A stretch of DNA of 61,933 bases from the IMG/VR virus record IMGVR_UViG_3300007508_000433, positions 1 to 61,933 of that record; one strand, given 5' to 3'. The stretch is from a virus. Every line of letters begins with the position of its first letter. Position 1 is the stretch's first letter. The translations under genes and the position numbers were made by a program. Shown piece after piece: positions 50,252 through 57,632 of the stretch. A model generated the notes under the pieces. It was not told the origin of the DNA. It was given only the letters and a program-made list of their open reading frames with translations, and ran no database searches.

Positions 50252-50632
50252 ATGACTGATACTGCAGAAGTAACGAGTGATCAGGATGCCAATGATCATT
50301 ATAGTAGCTATACCGAATTGGTGGGTGATTATCTTGAAGTTATCAATGACAATGTTGATGATGATGACGCCCTTGAGGAAAATCTTCACTATCTAGAGTG
50401 CATGATGCTTGCAAGAGATGAGCATAGGGTTATTGATGTTTGTCTTGCTACAGGTGGGCCAGCGGTTCATGTCTTATACCACATTAAAGACAAAGAGATA
50501 ATAAACATTGTATTCAAGTTCGTAGACTGGTTCTACGTAAAAGAGTTTAAGGTCAGCCCTGGCTCTAAAGAGTGGGCTATCTGGGAAGATGCAGCGCAGT
50601 ACTTTATCATAGATATTCTTGAGGAGTGGTGA
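50252..50632 (+). CDS. 126-aa acidic hypothetical protein
   Basis: ATG 50252 with ggggtgaag upstream. 'VGDYLEVINDNVDDDDALEE', 'VLYHIKDKEIINIVFKFVDW'. No family recognised. Its stop overlaps the next short frame. Confidence 0.65.
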   Translation: MTDTAEVTSDQDANDHYSSYTELVGDYLEVINDNVDDDDALEENLHYLECMMLARDEHRVIDVCLATGGPAVHVLYHIKDKEIINIVFKFVDWFYVKEFKVSPGSKEWAIWEDAAQYFIIDILEEW

Positions 50633-50727
50633 TGAATAACGAGCTGGCTTTGTTGAAGAGAAGCCCGCAGAGGATTATCCCACAGAGAGGCCACATTACG
50701 AATAGCTCTAACGGTTTGTCGGGCTAA
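50632..50727 (+). CDS. 31-aa short open frame
   Basis: ATG overlaps the previous stop (TGATG) with gaggagtgg upstream. Encodes MNNELALLKRSPQRIIPQRG and eleven more residues. Signals fit, but coding character is weak; it is the last frame before a regulatory gap. Confidence 0.4.
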   Translation: MNNELALLKRSPQRIIPQRGHITNSSNGLSG

Positions 50728-50870
50728 GTCTGGTAATCCTTAATCCAGATTAAGGACAGCCTGCATGTCATTTGATCGTTTACGGTCAGTGACTTGTTAA
50801 CGAGTTTTCGTCATCGTGTCCCAAAGGTTGTCCGCCCGACTGTTCTATACTAATAGTGATTGGAGATCAC
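50728..50870 (+). promoter_or_regulatory. Gap with alternative hairpins and promoter-like box
   Basis: CCTTAAT (50738-50744) and ATTAAGG (50749-50755) form a hairpin. TCTGG (50729-50733) can instead pair with CCAGA (50745-50749), which is mutually exclusive with it. Downstream, TATACT near 50846 and ggagatcac precede ATG 50871. An attenuator-like switch followed by a second promoter is possible. Confidence 0.45.
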
Positions 50871-51014
50871 ATGGAAGATGATGAGAGTTTTATTATACTG
50901 GATGAAGAGAGGTGGGATGAGTTGATGGCCATGCTTGATGCTCCCCCTAAACGTCTCCCAGGTCTATTAAAGCTAATGCGGTCAAAGATGCCGTGGAGTG
51001 ATGATGGAAAATAA
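50871..51014 (+). CDS. Stand-alone toxin-neutralising half of a DUF1778/TacA antitoxin
   Basis: 47 aa, tggaga upstream. 'FIILDEERWDELMAMLDAPP' then 'KRLPGLLKLMRSKMPW' follows the C-terminal half of DUF1778 (TacA) antitoxins, the part that wraps the GNAT toxin. The N-terminal ribbon-helix-helix DNA-binding half is absent, and no GNAT acetyltransferase lies nearby. It may therefore be a phage-made antidote to host TacT-like toxins. Family match from memory; function inferred. Confidence 0.65.
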   Translation: MEDDESFIILDEERWDELMAMLDAPPKRLPGLLKLMRSKMPWSDDGK

Positions 51015-51138
51015 GCATACACATCCCCCGATAAAGGGGTGCTTGGTGCCAGATGAGTACATGGCTGATTGGCTTAATTGTCATGTTTGTCATGACGACC
51101 TTGATGCATACATGGAGGAAGATAATGAATCTATATGA
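51001..51138 (+). CDS. 45-aa CHVC protein
   Basis: ATG 51001 (ATG 51004 also), overlapping both neighbours by 14 bases. Ends 'ADWLNCHVCHDDLDAYMEED'. One CxxC pair plus upstream Cys and His suggest metal binding. Confidence 0.5.
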   Translation: MMENKHTHPPIKGCLVPDEYMADWLNCHVCHDDLDAYMEEDNESI

Positions 51139-51307
51139 TGATATTGCACAGGAAGAACACTGGGACTTTTTACGATCTCTTGGTGATGCCGTGAGAGATG
51201 TTGAGCTTAATATTAGGCTTATACATGAGCCCCCACCTCCTCCTTCCGAGGAAGAATGGGCTGCTATTATTGCAAGTTATGAGGCGGATTCTTATGATGG
51301 TCGGTAA
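51125..51307 (+). CDS. 60-aa hypothetical protein
   Basis: ATG 51125 has a strong Shine-Dalgarno (ggaggaag). Helical start 'NLYDDIAQEEHWDFLRSLGD', a five-proline run, and 'SEEEWAAIIASYEADS'. An upstream in-frame ATG (51053) would add a hydrophobic segment that overlaps the CHVC gene; I prefer 51125. Confidence 0.6.
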   Translation: MNLYDDIAQEEHWDFLRSLGDAVRDVELNIRLIHEPPPPPSEEEWAAIIASYEADSYDGR

Positions 51308-51506
51308 GAAACTATATGTATATGATCCTATAGGTCATGACTTGTATGACGGTAGAACGTCATGTATTGCTGGCACTGTTGTTGTTAAGGTGCAGCCTCC
51401 GGGGTGTCCTGTGAATGGAACAATGAAGCATTGCTATATTGCAGACGCTGAAACTGGGGGTTTCTATGGCCTAGTTTTGGAGAATAGCTTGGTGCCTTGT
51501 GAGTAG
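51294..51506 (+). CDS. 70-aa hypothetical protein
   Basis: ATG 51294 or 51297, gaggcgg upstream. 'GKKLYVYDPIGHDLYDGRTS' and 'VQPPGCPVNGTMKHCYIADA' suggest a small beta-barrel. Overlaps the next gene by 8 bases. Confidence 0.6.
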   Translation: MMVGKKLYVYDPIGHDLYDGRTSCIAGTVVVKVQPPGCPVNGTMKHCYIADAETGGFYGLVLENSLVPCE

Positions 51507-51954
51507 TAATGATAGCGCACCAGAAGGTATGGTGGATGTGCAGGATGCAGTAACGTCCTTGCATCTAATATCTACTATGATCGGCAGTCATCGTCATAAG
51601 GGGTTCAATAGTATCCTTAGGAGTTTGCGCTCTATTGGGTTTTCTGATGAGACATCATATTACATGATGTGCTATGTGTTGTGTGTTGTCTATCACGAGT
51701 TTGAATCTTCTGTAAATGATTCGATGGACTTGCTGGAGCGGGTGGACTTCCAGTTGGAGCAACTGTTTCAGTTAAATGAGTTCGAGCCATTTGTTGAGGC
51801 TGTAAGAAATATCTATCATGTTGATGATGAGACTCCGTTTGGGGCTATGAGGCCTGCTTGGAAGGAGCATTTTAAGTCAAGATACAACAAGTATTGGAGG
51901 AAGTATTTGAACGGGCATCCCAAGTCAATACCTTACTATGATAAGGAGAAGTAG
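51499..51954 (+). CDS. 151-aa hypothetical protein
   Basis: GTG 51499. Helical with a hydrophobic stretch 'YYMMCYVLCVVYHEF' and a charged tail 'HFKSRYNKYWRKYLNGHPKS'. No family recognised. Confidence 0.6.
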   Translation: MSSNDSAPEGMVDVQDAVTSLHLISTMIGSHRHKGFNSILRSLRSIGFSDETSYYMMCYVLCVVYHEFESSVNDSMDLLERVDFQLEQLFQLNEFEPFVEAVRNIYHVDDETPFGAMRPAWKEHFKSRYNKYWRKYLNGHPKSIPYYDKEK

Positions 51955-52079
51955 TGCTATTCTTATCAATAAGGTTTTGGATAATGATCTCCTTTACTGG
52001 AGTGATAGTTTTGGCTATTTTGCCGATATTTCTTCTAATAGGACTTCTAATAATAGTGCCATTGATTTTAGCAACTTAG
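51954..52079 (+). CDS. 41-aa membrane protein
   Basis: GTG 51954 overlaps the previous stop and has aaggagaag upstream. Only one charged residue in 41; two back-to-back membrane stretches ('FWIMISFTGVIVLAILPIFL', 'LIGLLIIVPLILAT'). Could be a superinfection-exclusion or lysis-control protein. Confidence 0.6.
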   Translation: MLFLSIRFWIMISFTGVIVLAILPIFLLIGLLIIVPLILAT

Positions 52080-52088
52080 GAGGATGCA

Positions 52089-52265
52089 ATGAATGCACCA
52101 TATGGTTGGGCGGAAGAAGATGGGTTTGAAGAGGAAACACATTTTGATAAGTTGGTTGATAGAGTGTGTGAAGCTATAGATGGCGTAGTCTTTTATCGTT
52201 GCGTGTATACATTTACTGCTTTTTTTATCGGTTATATGCTGTGGCAAGCGATGAGGGTTATCTAA
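52089..52265 (+). CDS. 58-aa C-terminal-anchored membrane protein
   Basis: ATG 52089 with taggagga upstream. Acidic cytoplasmic part 'GWAEEDGFEEETHFDKLVD' and a C-terminal TM ('VYTFTAFFIGYMLWQAMRV'). Stop overlaps the next ATG. Adjacent to another tiny membrane protein. Confidence 0.65.
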   Translation: MNAPYGWAEEDGFEEETHFDKLVDRVCEAIDGVVFYRCVYTFTAFFIGYMLWQAMRVI

Positions 52266-52567
52266 TGGGAGCGTTTGAGGACTATTATATTGTGGAGTAT
52301 AGATATGCAGTCAAGGTCCCTATTACTAAGGCTAATAGAAGCTCTGTGCCTGCTGCTGTTTCTACTGCTAATAGTATTTGCGAAAGGATACACGGCTTCA
52401 GGCCGTCAAATTGGTTTGCAAGAATCTTTAAATATTCAACAAAGGATGGTGTGATTGGAGTAGACGAAGAATTTTTCTATAACCCTCATGGTGCTACTGT
52501 GAGGACTGTTGATGCTAACTGGATAAACCATGAAGAAATGCTAAAGGAGCAAAAAAATGACAATTAA
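52265..52567 (+). CDS. 100-aa hypothetical protein
   Basis: ATG overlaps the previous stop (TAATG). 'YYIVEYRYAVKVPITKANRS', 'NSICERIHGFRPSNWFARIF', looks like a small alpha/beta domain. No family recognised. Confidence 0.65.
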   Translation: MGAFEDYYIVEYRYAVKVPITKANRSSVPAAVSTANSICERIHGFRPSNWFARIFKYSTKDGVIGVDEEFFYNPHGATVRTVDANWINHEEMLKEQKNDN

Positions 52568-53036
52568 TGTAACACAAACGGATGCAGCATTTGATGTAGA
52601 TATAAATTATGATGATCTTGCGAGCGATCTTGTACCGCATTTCATTGACTATATCGATGATGCTATATTGACTGCAGTTGATGATTCTTTGGTTGATGCG
52701 ATTGATAGATATATCCAAAGTGGTCTAGCTGCAGATATTGATATTGAGGAAAAAATAGGCGACTTGCTTGATGGCGTTGGAACGGGAGATCTTTGCTATC
52801 TTGGCGAGAAGTTTAGAAGTGCCATCGAGGTCATACTGGAGCAGCATCTTGATCTTGGTGCGATATTTGGGCGCAATCTTGCATATGCTGGCAAGAGGCT
52901 TGCTATTAATGTAGAAGTTGTTGATATTGAACAGCCTACGATGGTTGATCCTACGCCTGATGTTGATCTTACCACTGCCACGGTTGTAAGTACAACGCCA
53001 AGTGCAACAGCAGATGTTTCAGCATCTATTATCTAG
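52557..53036 (+). CDS. Highly acidic hypothetical protein
   Basis: 159 aa, aaaggagc upstream. Rich in Asp and Ile ('NYDDLASDLVPHFIDYIDDA', 'AADIDIEEKIGDLLDGVG'), with a Thr/Val/Ser/Pro-rich tail. Strong negative charge resembles DNA-mimic anti-restriction proteins, but that is speculation. Confidence 0.65.
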   Translation: MTINVTQTDAAFDVDINYDDLASDLVPHFIDYIDDAILTAVDDSLVDAIDRYIQSGLAADIDIEEKIGDLLDGVGTGDLCYLGEKFRSAIEVILEQHLDLGAIFGRNLAYAGKRLAINVEVVDIEQPTMVDPTPDVDLTTATVVSTTPSATADVSASII

Positions 53037-53041
53037 AAGGG

Positions 53042-53368
53042 ATGATTGTGTATACAAAAGAGCAAATTAAGAAAGCTATTGATGATGAGATCATTTATGG
53101 CGATGGGCACACCATCATGGCCCCAGAGTACTATGAGGGGTTCGATGTGTCCAGTTTGATCCAGACTTATGAATCTGATTTGAGCAGTGGTAAGTCTACA
53201 ATATTTAAAGATGGTGAAGTTGTAAATGAGGTTGAAGGCGTTTACAATCTCACATTCCTTTACCATATTGCTGGGAACGTGGGTGTCCAGTATCGTAGTT
53301 GTATGGGTAGAGGCAGTCAAGCAAGAGCTATTGTTGATTCGCTAAAGGAGTGGGTTGATAGTGAGTAG
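53042..53368 (+). CDS. 108-aa hypothetical protein
   Basis: ATG 53042, agaaggga upstream. 'TKEQIKKAIDDEIIYGDGHT', 'NVGVQYRSCMGRGSQARAIV'. Overlaps the next gene by 8 bases. Unknown. Confidence 0.6.
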   Translation: MIVYTKEQIKKAIDDEIIYGDGHTIMAPEYYEGFDVSSLIQTYESDLSSGKSTIFKDGEVVNEVEGVYNLTFLYHIAGNVGVQYRSCMGRGSQARAIVDSLKEWVDSE

Positions 53369-53519
53369 CATTCAGGAAAATAACCTCTCTCATCACATAG
53401 AGATGATGAGAAGGACCGCAGACAAGCTTCGGAGTGGAACCGATGAGTGGTCCTACATAAACGGATTGATGGTTGACTTAAAGATAGAGCTTAAGGAGCT
53501 GACTTTAAATGCTGAATAG
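53361..53519 (+). CDS. 52-aa helical hypothetical protein
   Basis: GTG 53361 with aaaggagtgggttg upstream. 'LSHHIEMMRRTADKLRSGTD' and 'MVDLKIELKELTLNAE', two helices. Fits between genes with small overlaps. Confidence 0.55.
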   Translation: MSSIQENNLSHHIEMMRRTADKLRSGTDEWSYINGLMVDLKIELKELTLNAE

Positions 53520-53715
53520 AGAGATGGCAGGAACCAGGGTTAAGCTTATTATGACAACTGATCCCTATACCAGGCTTATCGGTGGCGATACTGGCACTGT
53601 TCAATACGAAGATGATGCGGGAACTATGATTGTAGCTTGGGATAATGGCTCCGCTATGGGGTTAATCCCGGGAACTGACATATGGGAAGTTATTGAGGAT
53701 GATGACAATGATTGA
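53509..53715 (+). CDS. DUF4314 protein
   Basis: 68 aa, ATG 53509 (aaggagctg upstream). 'GTRVKLIMTTDPYTRLIGGD', 'GTVQYEDDAGTMIVAWDNGS', 'LIPGTDIWEVIEDD' match DUF4314, a small SH3-like barrel common in phages and firmicute/actinobacterial mobile elements. Function unknown. Confidence 0.8.
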   Translation: MLNREMAGTRVKLIMTTDPYTRLIGGDTGTVQYEDDAGTMIVAWDNGSAMGLIPGTDIWEVIEDDDND

Positions 53716-53881
53716 GGCTGTGAGTGGTAAGGATCTTGTTGTCATCGTTATGAACCGTGTTGTAGCAGAGTCTTTGTCGTCAGCGTTGACTGTATTTGCT
53801 GGCACTGCAGAACATGATGAGCTAAGAGACTATGAGCGCTGGGACATTGGCAACATTGTTTCGGCCATCGATGGATGTTAG
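53708..53881 (+). CDS. 57-aa hypothetical protein
   Basis: ATG 53708 chosen for spacing from tgagga; 53702 and 53699 are possible. 'SGKDLVVIVMNRVVAESLSS', 'DYERWDIGNIVSAIDGC'. Overlaps neighbours. Confidence 0.5.
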   Translation: MIEAVSGKDLVVIVMNRVVAESLSSALTVFAGTAEHDELRDYERWDIGNIVSAIDGC

Positions 53882-54170
53882 GAGCATTGTGGAGCAAATA
53901 GGCAATTGGAAGATCATTGATGATGATGGAAACACGCTTGTAAAGGTTATTAGTTTCCCGGCAGGCAACTCTGGCTTTGCAGGTGAATCAATGTGGGTAG
54001 AGGTGGTTGATGGTAATGAGAATAGCGGTAGCGGCTATTTGAGAAACACGCCAGCGTTCTGTGATATTGAATACGGAGCGTTGGTTCGTTTTGATGGTGG
54101 CACTGATGACATCAAGCCACATTTTACCGGTATAGTCAATATAGACAATGAGGAGGTCGGCAATGTCTGA
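53871..54170 (+). CDS. 99-aa hypothetical protein
   Basis: ATG 53871 inside the end of the previous gene. Beta-rich: 'IGNWKIIDDDGNTLVKVISF', 'SMWVEVVDGNENSGSGYLRN', 'FCDIEYGALVRFDGGTDD'. Similar to a small actinophage family of unknown function. Confidence 0.6.
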   Translation: MDVRSIVEQIGNWKIIDDDGNTLVKVISFPAGNSGFAGESMWVEVVDGNENSGSGYLRNTPAFCDIEYGALVRFDGGTDDIKPHFTGIVNIDNEEVGNV

Positions 54171-54798
54171 TTGGACAGATTCAACTATAAGCGATTCTAC
54201 TAATAATGGCTGGGATAGTGAGATTGCTGCTTTGATTGACAATGAGGCAGATAAGGCTGCATTCTTAAAAGCCGGGGAGGGGTTGTTAGATATGACAAAA
54301 AGTTTTCTTTTTGATGAATATGTCGATGAGGACGGCAATCATGATAGTCAATATAGACAATTTAGTGAATTTGAAGCTTTGTGTGAATCAATGGACGGAG
54401 ATCTTTTTCCCGCCTATTTGGTCTACATGATGGCGTCCTTTTTAAAGGGTGCAGCAGAGATTGCTGTTCCTTTGTGTAAGATTATGGACGAGACTCATCA
54501 AAGAGGTCTCGCTCGACAGAAGGAGTGTCTTACTGATAAAAGCAGGCTGCCATCTGAGGCTGAGATTCAAGAATCGTTTATGGAGAGAATGCCTGCTGTT
54601 GGGACAGATGCATATTATGATTACATGAATGAGGAGCTGATAGGTCTCCAGAAGGAGGTCAGCCTCTTTAGGAGTGTTTTTGTAGATACAGAGGATGAGC
54701 CGCCAGAGTGGTTGATAGGCCATATGAACGGTGTGATGAGCAAGATTGATTATATTGAAATGTCACTTGAAACTACTAGCGAACATGGAGATGAATAA
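54163..54798 (+). CDS. 211-aa hypothetical protein
   Basis: ATG 54163 with gaggaggtc upstream. Mostly helical ('ALIDNEADKAAFLKAGEGLL', 'AYLVYMMASFLKGAAEIAVP'), acidic ends. Stop overlaps the next ATG. No family recognised. Confidence 0.65.
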   Translation: MSDWTDSTISDSTNNGWDSEIAALIDNEADKAAFLKAGEGLLDMTKSFLFDEYVDEDGNHDSQYRQFSEFEALCESMDGDLFPAYLVYMMASFLKGAAEIAVPLCKIMDETHQRGLARQKECLTDKSRLPSEAEIQESFMERMPAVGTDAYYDYMNEELIGLQKEVSLFRSVFVDTEDEPPEWLIGHMNGVMSKIDYIEMSLETTSEHGDE

Positions 54799-55373
54799 TG
54801 CCAAACCATTGCAATAACACATTGACGGTTGTTGGACCATATGACGATATTGATGAGTTCATCGGTGCTATCGAAAACGAAGATGGCACTGTGGGGATAC
54901 TTGATAATCTATATCCAATCCCAGAGGCTTTGACTAAAGTTAAGGCAACTATCGGTAGTGGAGATGATGTTAACGAGCGGGCTAAAAAGTCCAATATGGA
55001 TGAGTATGGATATAGTGATTGGTATGATTGGTGCAATGCTAAGTGGGGAACTAAGTGGGGCGACTATGATGCTCGCATCGTGCAGAGTCATAGCGACTCT
55101 GAGGGTGTGGATGATCGTATGGGTAAAGCCATGATAGAATTTGATAGCGCATGGTCACCGCCAGAGGCTGGAATTGAGCATATCAGCACACTGTTTCCTA
55201 AAGTTCTATTTGACTTGAGATATGAGGAGCCGGGGATGTGTTTTACCGGTGTCTTTCAGGTTCAGAATGGCACAATCCTTGCTGAACGTTGTGTTGAGTA
55301 TATTGAGCCAAGCACAATATTTTACATGTTTGCTGATGAGAACTATGATCATCTCAATATCATCTCAATATAG
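54798..55373 (+). CDS. Api92-like ferredoxin-fold protein
   Basis: 191 aa, TAATG junction, tggagatga upstream. 'MPNHCNNTLTVVGPYDDIDE', 'LYPIPEAL', 'WYDWCNAKWGTKWGDYDARI', 'FDSAWSPPEAGIEHIS', 'LRYEEPGMCFTGVFQ' are characteristic of the DUF1281/Api92-like family, widespread in phages. Contains no Fe-S cluster despite the fold name. Function unknown. Confidence 0.8.
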   Translation: MPNHCNNTLTVVGPYDDIDEFIGAIENEDGTVGILDNLYPIPEALTKVKATIGSGDDVNERAKKSNMDEYGYSDWYDWCNAKWGTKWGDYDARIVQSHSDSEGVDDRMGKAMIEFDSAWSPPEAGIEHISTLFPKVLFDLRYEEPGMCFTGVFQVQNGTILAERCVEYIEPSTIFYMFADENYDHLNIISI

Positions 55374-55380
55374 ACGGTGT

Positions 55381-55482
55381 ATGATGGATTATTCTAGAGA
55401 GTTTGGTCGAGAGTTTAATATCGACTTAGATGAGTGTCGTAATCTCACGATTGTTATTACTACAGAATGGGAGAAGATTTGA
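55381..55482 (+). CDS. 33-aa short open frame
   Basis: ATG 55381/55384, no clear Shine-Dalgarno. Encodes 'MMDYSREFGREFNIDLDECR' and a short hydrophobic end. Its stop overlaps the next ATG, which supports coupling. Confidence 0.4.
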   Translation: MMDYSREFGREFNIDLDECRNLTIVITTEWEKI

Positions 55483-55736
55483 TGGCTGAGGTAATTAGTG
55501 GTTCTGATTTGACGGAGGTAGATATGAATAAAGGTGCCGATACGTTGTGCCATGTGGTTACAATTGAGGCCGCAATAATTGGTGATGATGCTTTACGTAT
55601 TGATCCTGTGACTATGGAGCCATGGGATGGTTATACAATTGACGATTCTGCAGCTTTTGTGCAGGATATATTGGATTATCTAAATGAGGTGTATCCTATA
55701 CATTTTAATATTGTTGATGTCAAGGAGGTTGGTTGA
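55482..55736 (+). CDS. 84-aa hypothetical protein
   Basis: ATG 55482 (ggagaagat upstream; 55467 alternative). 'NKGADTLCHVVTIEAAIIGD', 'DDSAAFVQDILDYLNEVYPI'. Acidic. No family recognised. Confidence 0.6.
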   Translation: MAEVISGSDLTEVDMNKGADTLCHVVTIEAAIIGDDALRIDPVTMEPWDGYTIDDSAAFVQDILDYLNEVYPIHFNIVDVKEVG

Positions 55737-55738
55737 TT

Positions 55739-56140
55739 ATGGGAAGACATAAATGGCCACCGCCATCTAAAAGGGATGGTGAATATGTTGTGTGGGTTGG
55801 TGAGTTTCGTAATGGATTTGTCTCTTATGGCCCTTTTGATTGCTTGAGTGACGCTATTGAATGGTACTCTGATCCATTCGGGGAGAAATATAGAGAGCAC
55901 AGATTCATTGTTCCATTGAGGCGGCATAATGCTAACATCAGTGAGCCAGGTGAATTTGATGATAAATATATCGCCTGTGTTGGCGATTTGTCTTGCGGGT
56001 GGAAAGTGTTCGGCCCCTTTGATTCATTCGATAATGCTTATCTGTGGTATTCGTGTGATTCTGAGTATAGTGAGATTCTTATGACTATGGATTGTTGGAT
56101 TGCATCATTGCATTCACCGTTTGCAGAGGAGAGAGTATAG
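55739..56140 (+). CDS. Hypothetical protein with internal duplication
   Basis: 133 aa, caaggaggt upstream. Two copies of one domain: 'EYVVWVGEFRNGFVSYGPFD' plus 'DAIEWYSDP', and 'KYIACVGDLSCGWKVFGPFD' plus 'NAYLWYSCD'. Unknown function. Confidence 0.65.
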   Translation: MGRHKWPPPSKRDGEYVVWVGEFRNGFVSYGPFDCLSDAIEWYSDPFGEKYREHRFIVPLRRHNANISEPGEFDDKYIACVGDLSCGWKVFGPFDSFDNAYLWYSCDSEYSEILMTMDCWIASLHSPFAEERV

Positions 56141-56142
56141 CT

Positions 56143-56388
56143 ATGGCTACGATATTTAATGAAACAGAAGAAATTTCAATTCACAGGTTTGCATTCTTAA
56201 TGGATGACTTGGAAGAGTTTCAAGGTGCTGAGTTGCTAGATGTTAGCTTTGGACCTATTGGGGTTGTGATTGATGCATCGAGAAGCAATATTACCAATAC
56301 TGAAGATCTCGCTGTAGGGTCAGCGAGTTTTACTTGGAGAGATATCTTCAACTTGCTAGAGGGAAAGAAGGAGGAGGAAGTGCTATGA
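56143..56388 (+). CDS. 81-aa hypothetical protein
   Basis: ATG 56143, gaggagaga upstream. 'ISIHRFAFLMDDLEEFQGAE', 'FTWRDIFNLLEGKKEEEVL'. ATGA overlap with the next gene. Confidence 0.6.
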   Translation: MATIFNETEEISIHRFAFLMDDLEEFQGAELLDVSFGPIGVVIDASRSNITNTEDLAVGSASFTWRDIFNLLEGKKEEEVL

Positions 56389-56642
56389 CTAATTTTGGAT
56401 GGAACTATCCGCCGGGAGTTACTGGTAGAGAATATGCTATATTGGGTGCTGATGAAGAATGGGAGGAGGAAGTAGAATGTAGGCTGTGTGAGGAAGACAC
56501 GTTGCATCGTTGCGAGATGTATCAAAAAGTTATTACAACTTCTTGTGATGAGTGTGGACATGTTGATGAATACGATTCTGATTGGTGGTTTGGTGTAGGC
56601 GACATGGCCTATGATCGTATGAAAGATGAGGAAAAGATATGA
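56385..56642 (+). CDS. Zinc-ribbon protein, YPPGVTG family
   Basis: 85 aa. Begins 'MTNFGWNYPPGVTGREYAIL', a start seen in many actinophage early proteins, then 'ECRLCEEDTLHRC' and 'SCDECGH' metal-binding pairs. aaggaggagg upstream. Unknown function. Confidence 0.65.
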   Translation: MTNFGWNYPPGVTGREYAILGADEEWEEEVECRLCEEDTLHRCEMYQKVITTSCDECGHVDEYDSDWWFGVGDMAYDRMKDEEKI

Positions 56643-56881
56643 GAACCCTAGAGTGTAATGTTGAGGATAGTAGCACTATTAAGCGTATCTCTGTTGATGT
56701 TAAGCCGGGAGTTGGTTCATCGTCACTCTACGTGAGTTTTATTTCTGGTGCTGAGTACTATTACCCTTCTGTGGATAACAGTCTTGTAGTGTCTGTCATT
56801 TGGGCGGAATCTATAGGTGGGGCGTTTAGTAGGCTGATAAGCAAGGATCCTAATATTGCATATAGTAGATTGGATGGGTGA
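56639..56881 (+). CDS. KTSC-domain-like protein
   Basis: 80 aa, ATGA overlap. 'SSSLYVSFISGAEYYYPSVD', 'AESIGGAFSRLISKD' follow the KTSC pattern (beta hairpin plus helix). KTSC is found beside RNA-ligase and phage replication genes; role unclear. Confidence 0.6.
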   Translation: MRTLECNVEDSSTIKRISVDVKPGVGSSSLYVSFISGAEYYYPSVDNSLVVSVIWAESIGGAFSRLISKDPNIAYSRLDG

Positions 56882-56887
56882 GCGAGA

Positions 56888-57310
56888 ATGTCTGTCAAGA
56901 AAAGAATGGGGCGTGAGAGGCGCTTCATAAGTCCCCAGTTAAAGGACAAGGTTAGAGAGAGAGATCAGTGGACATGCAGGATGTGTTTAACGAGTGTTGA
57001 TGATTTAGATACGCAGCTTGAAGTCCATCATATTAGGCCCGTTAATATGGGCGGAAGGGATAGGTTCAATAACTTAATATCTCTGTGCAGTTCGTGCCAT
57101 TCGGGGGTTCATTATGATGAGGATTGTGTGAAGTTCTGGATTCAACCATTGCGCAAATATGTGCAACTGCTGAAGGAGACTGGTGTGCATATGGCATTGA
57201 TAGAAGTGGTTAACACAATCAAACAAGAGGAGAATGAAAGTAATGAGCCCCGACAAGAACGAAGTAACGCCTCAGGAGGCTGCGAAGCTTCTAGAAGCAT
57301 CTATGCGTGA
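56888..57310 (+). CDS. HNH endonuclease
   Basis: 140 aa. McrA-type HNH: 'VRERDQWTCRMCLTSVDDLD', 'LEVHHIRPVNMGGRDRFNNL', 'ISLCSSCHSGVH'. Unlike the one at 23498 it carries two zinc-binding CxxC pairs. The tail extends 68 bases over the next gene. Free-standing nuclease, possibly homing. Confidence 0.85.
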   Translation: MSVKKRMGRERRFISPQLKDKVRERDQWTCRMCLTSVDDLDTQLEVHHIRPVNMGGRDRFNNLISLCSSCHSGVHYDEDCVKFWIQPLRKYVQLLKETGVHMALIEVVNTIKQEENESNEPRQERSNASGGCEASRSIYA

Positions 57311-57632
57311 ATCATATTTCAAGTCATTGGAAATGATTGTGGCTTTCTCTTTTGGCGATATGAAAGCTGTGGAGGATGCTCAGCCGTATCCAAACAAAGA
57401 GTTGCTCGTAGGCGCCTTGCTTAGTCATTGTAGATATATTTTTGAATATATGGGAGATTTGCAGGGGCTTGAGCCATCGGAGGTGTGTCAGGGGTATTCC
57501 TATCACTTCTATGGCAATGTTCTCCCGGATATGGAAGCAATGTTTAAGTCTGTGGATGTGGATCAACTACAAGGTAAGATCAGAGAGATAGATGAGCGAT
57601 ATGGAGATGATAATGATGACAAAGCTAGCTGA
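57243..57632 (+). CDS. 129-aa hypothetical protein
   Basis: ATG 57243 (gaggaga at good spacing; 57234 too close). 'EAAKLLEASMRESYFKSLEM', 'LLSHCRYIFEYMGDLQGLEP'. Helical. No family recognised. Confidence 0.6.
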   Translation: MSPDKNEVTPQEAAKLLEASMRESYFKSLEMIVAFSFGDMKAVEDAQPYPNKELLVGALLSHCRYIFEYMGDLQGLEPSEVCQGYSYHFYGNVLPDMEAMFKSVDVDQLQGKIREIDERYGDDNDDKAS

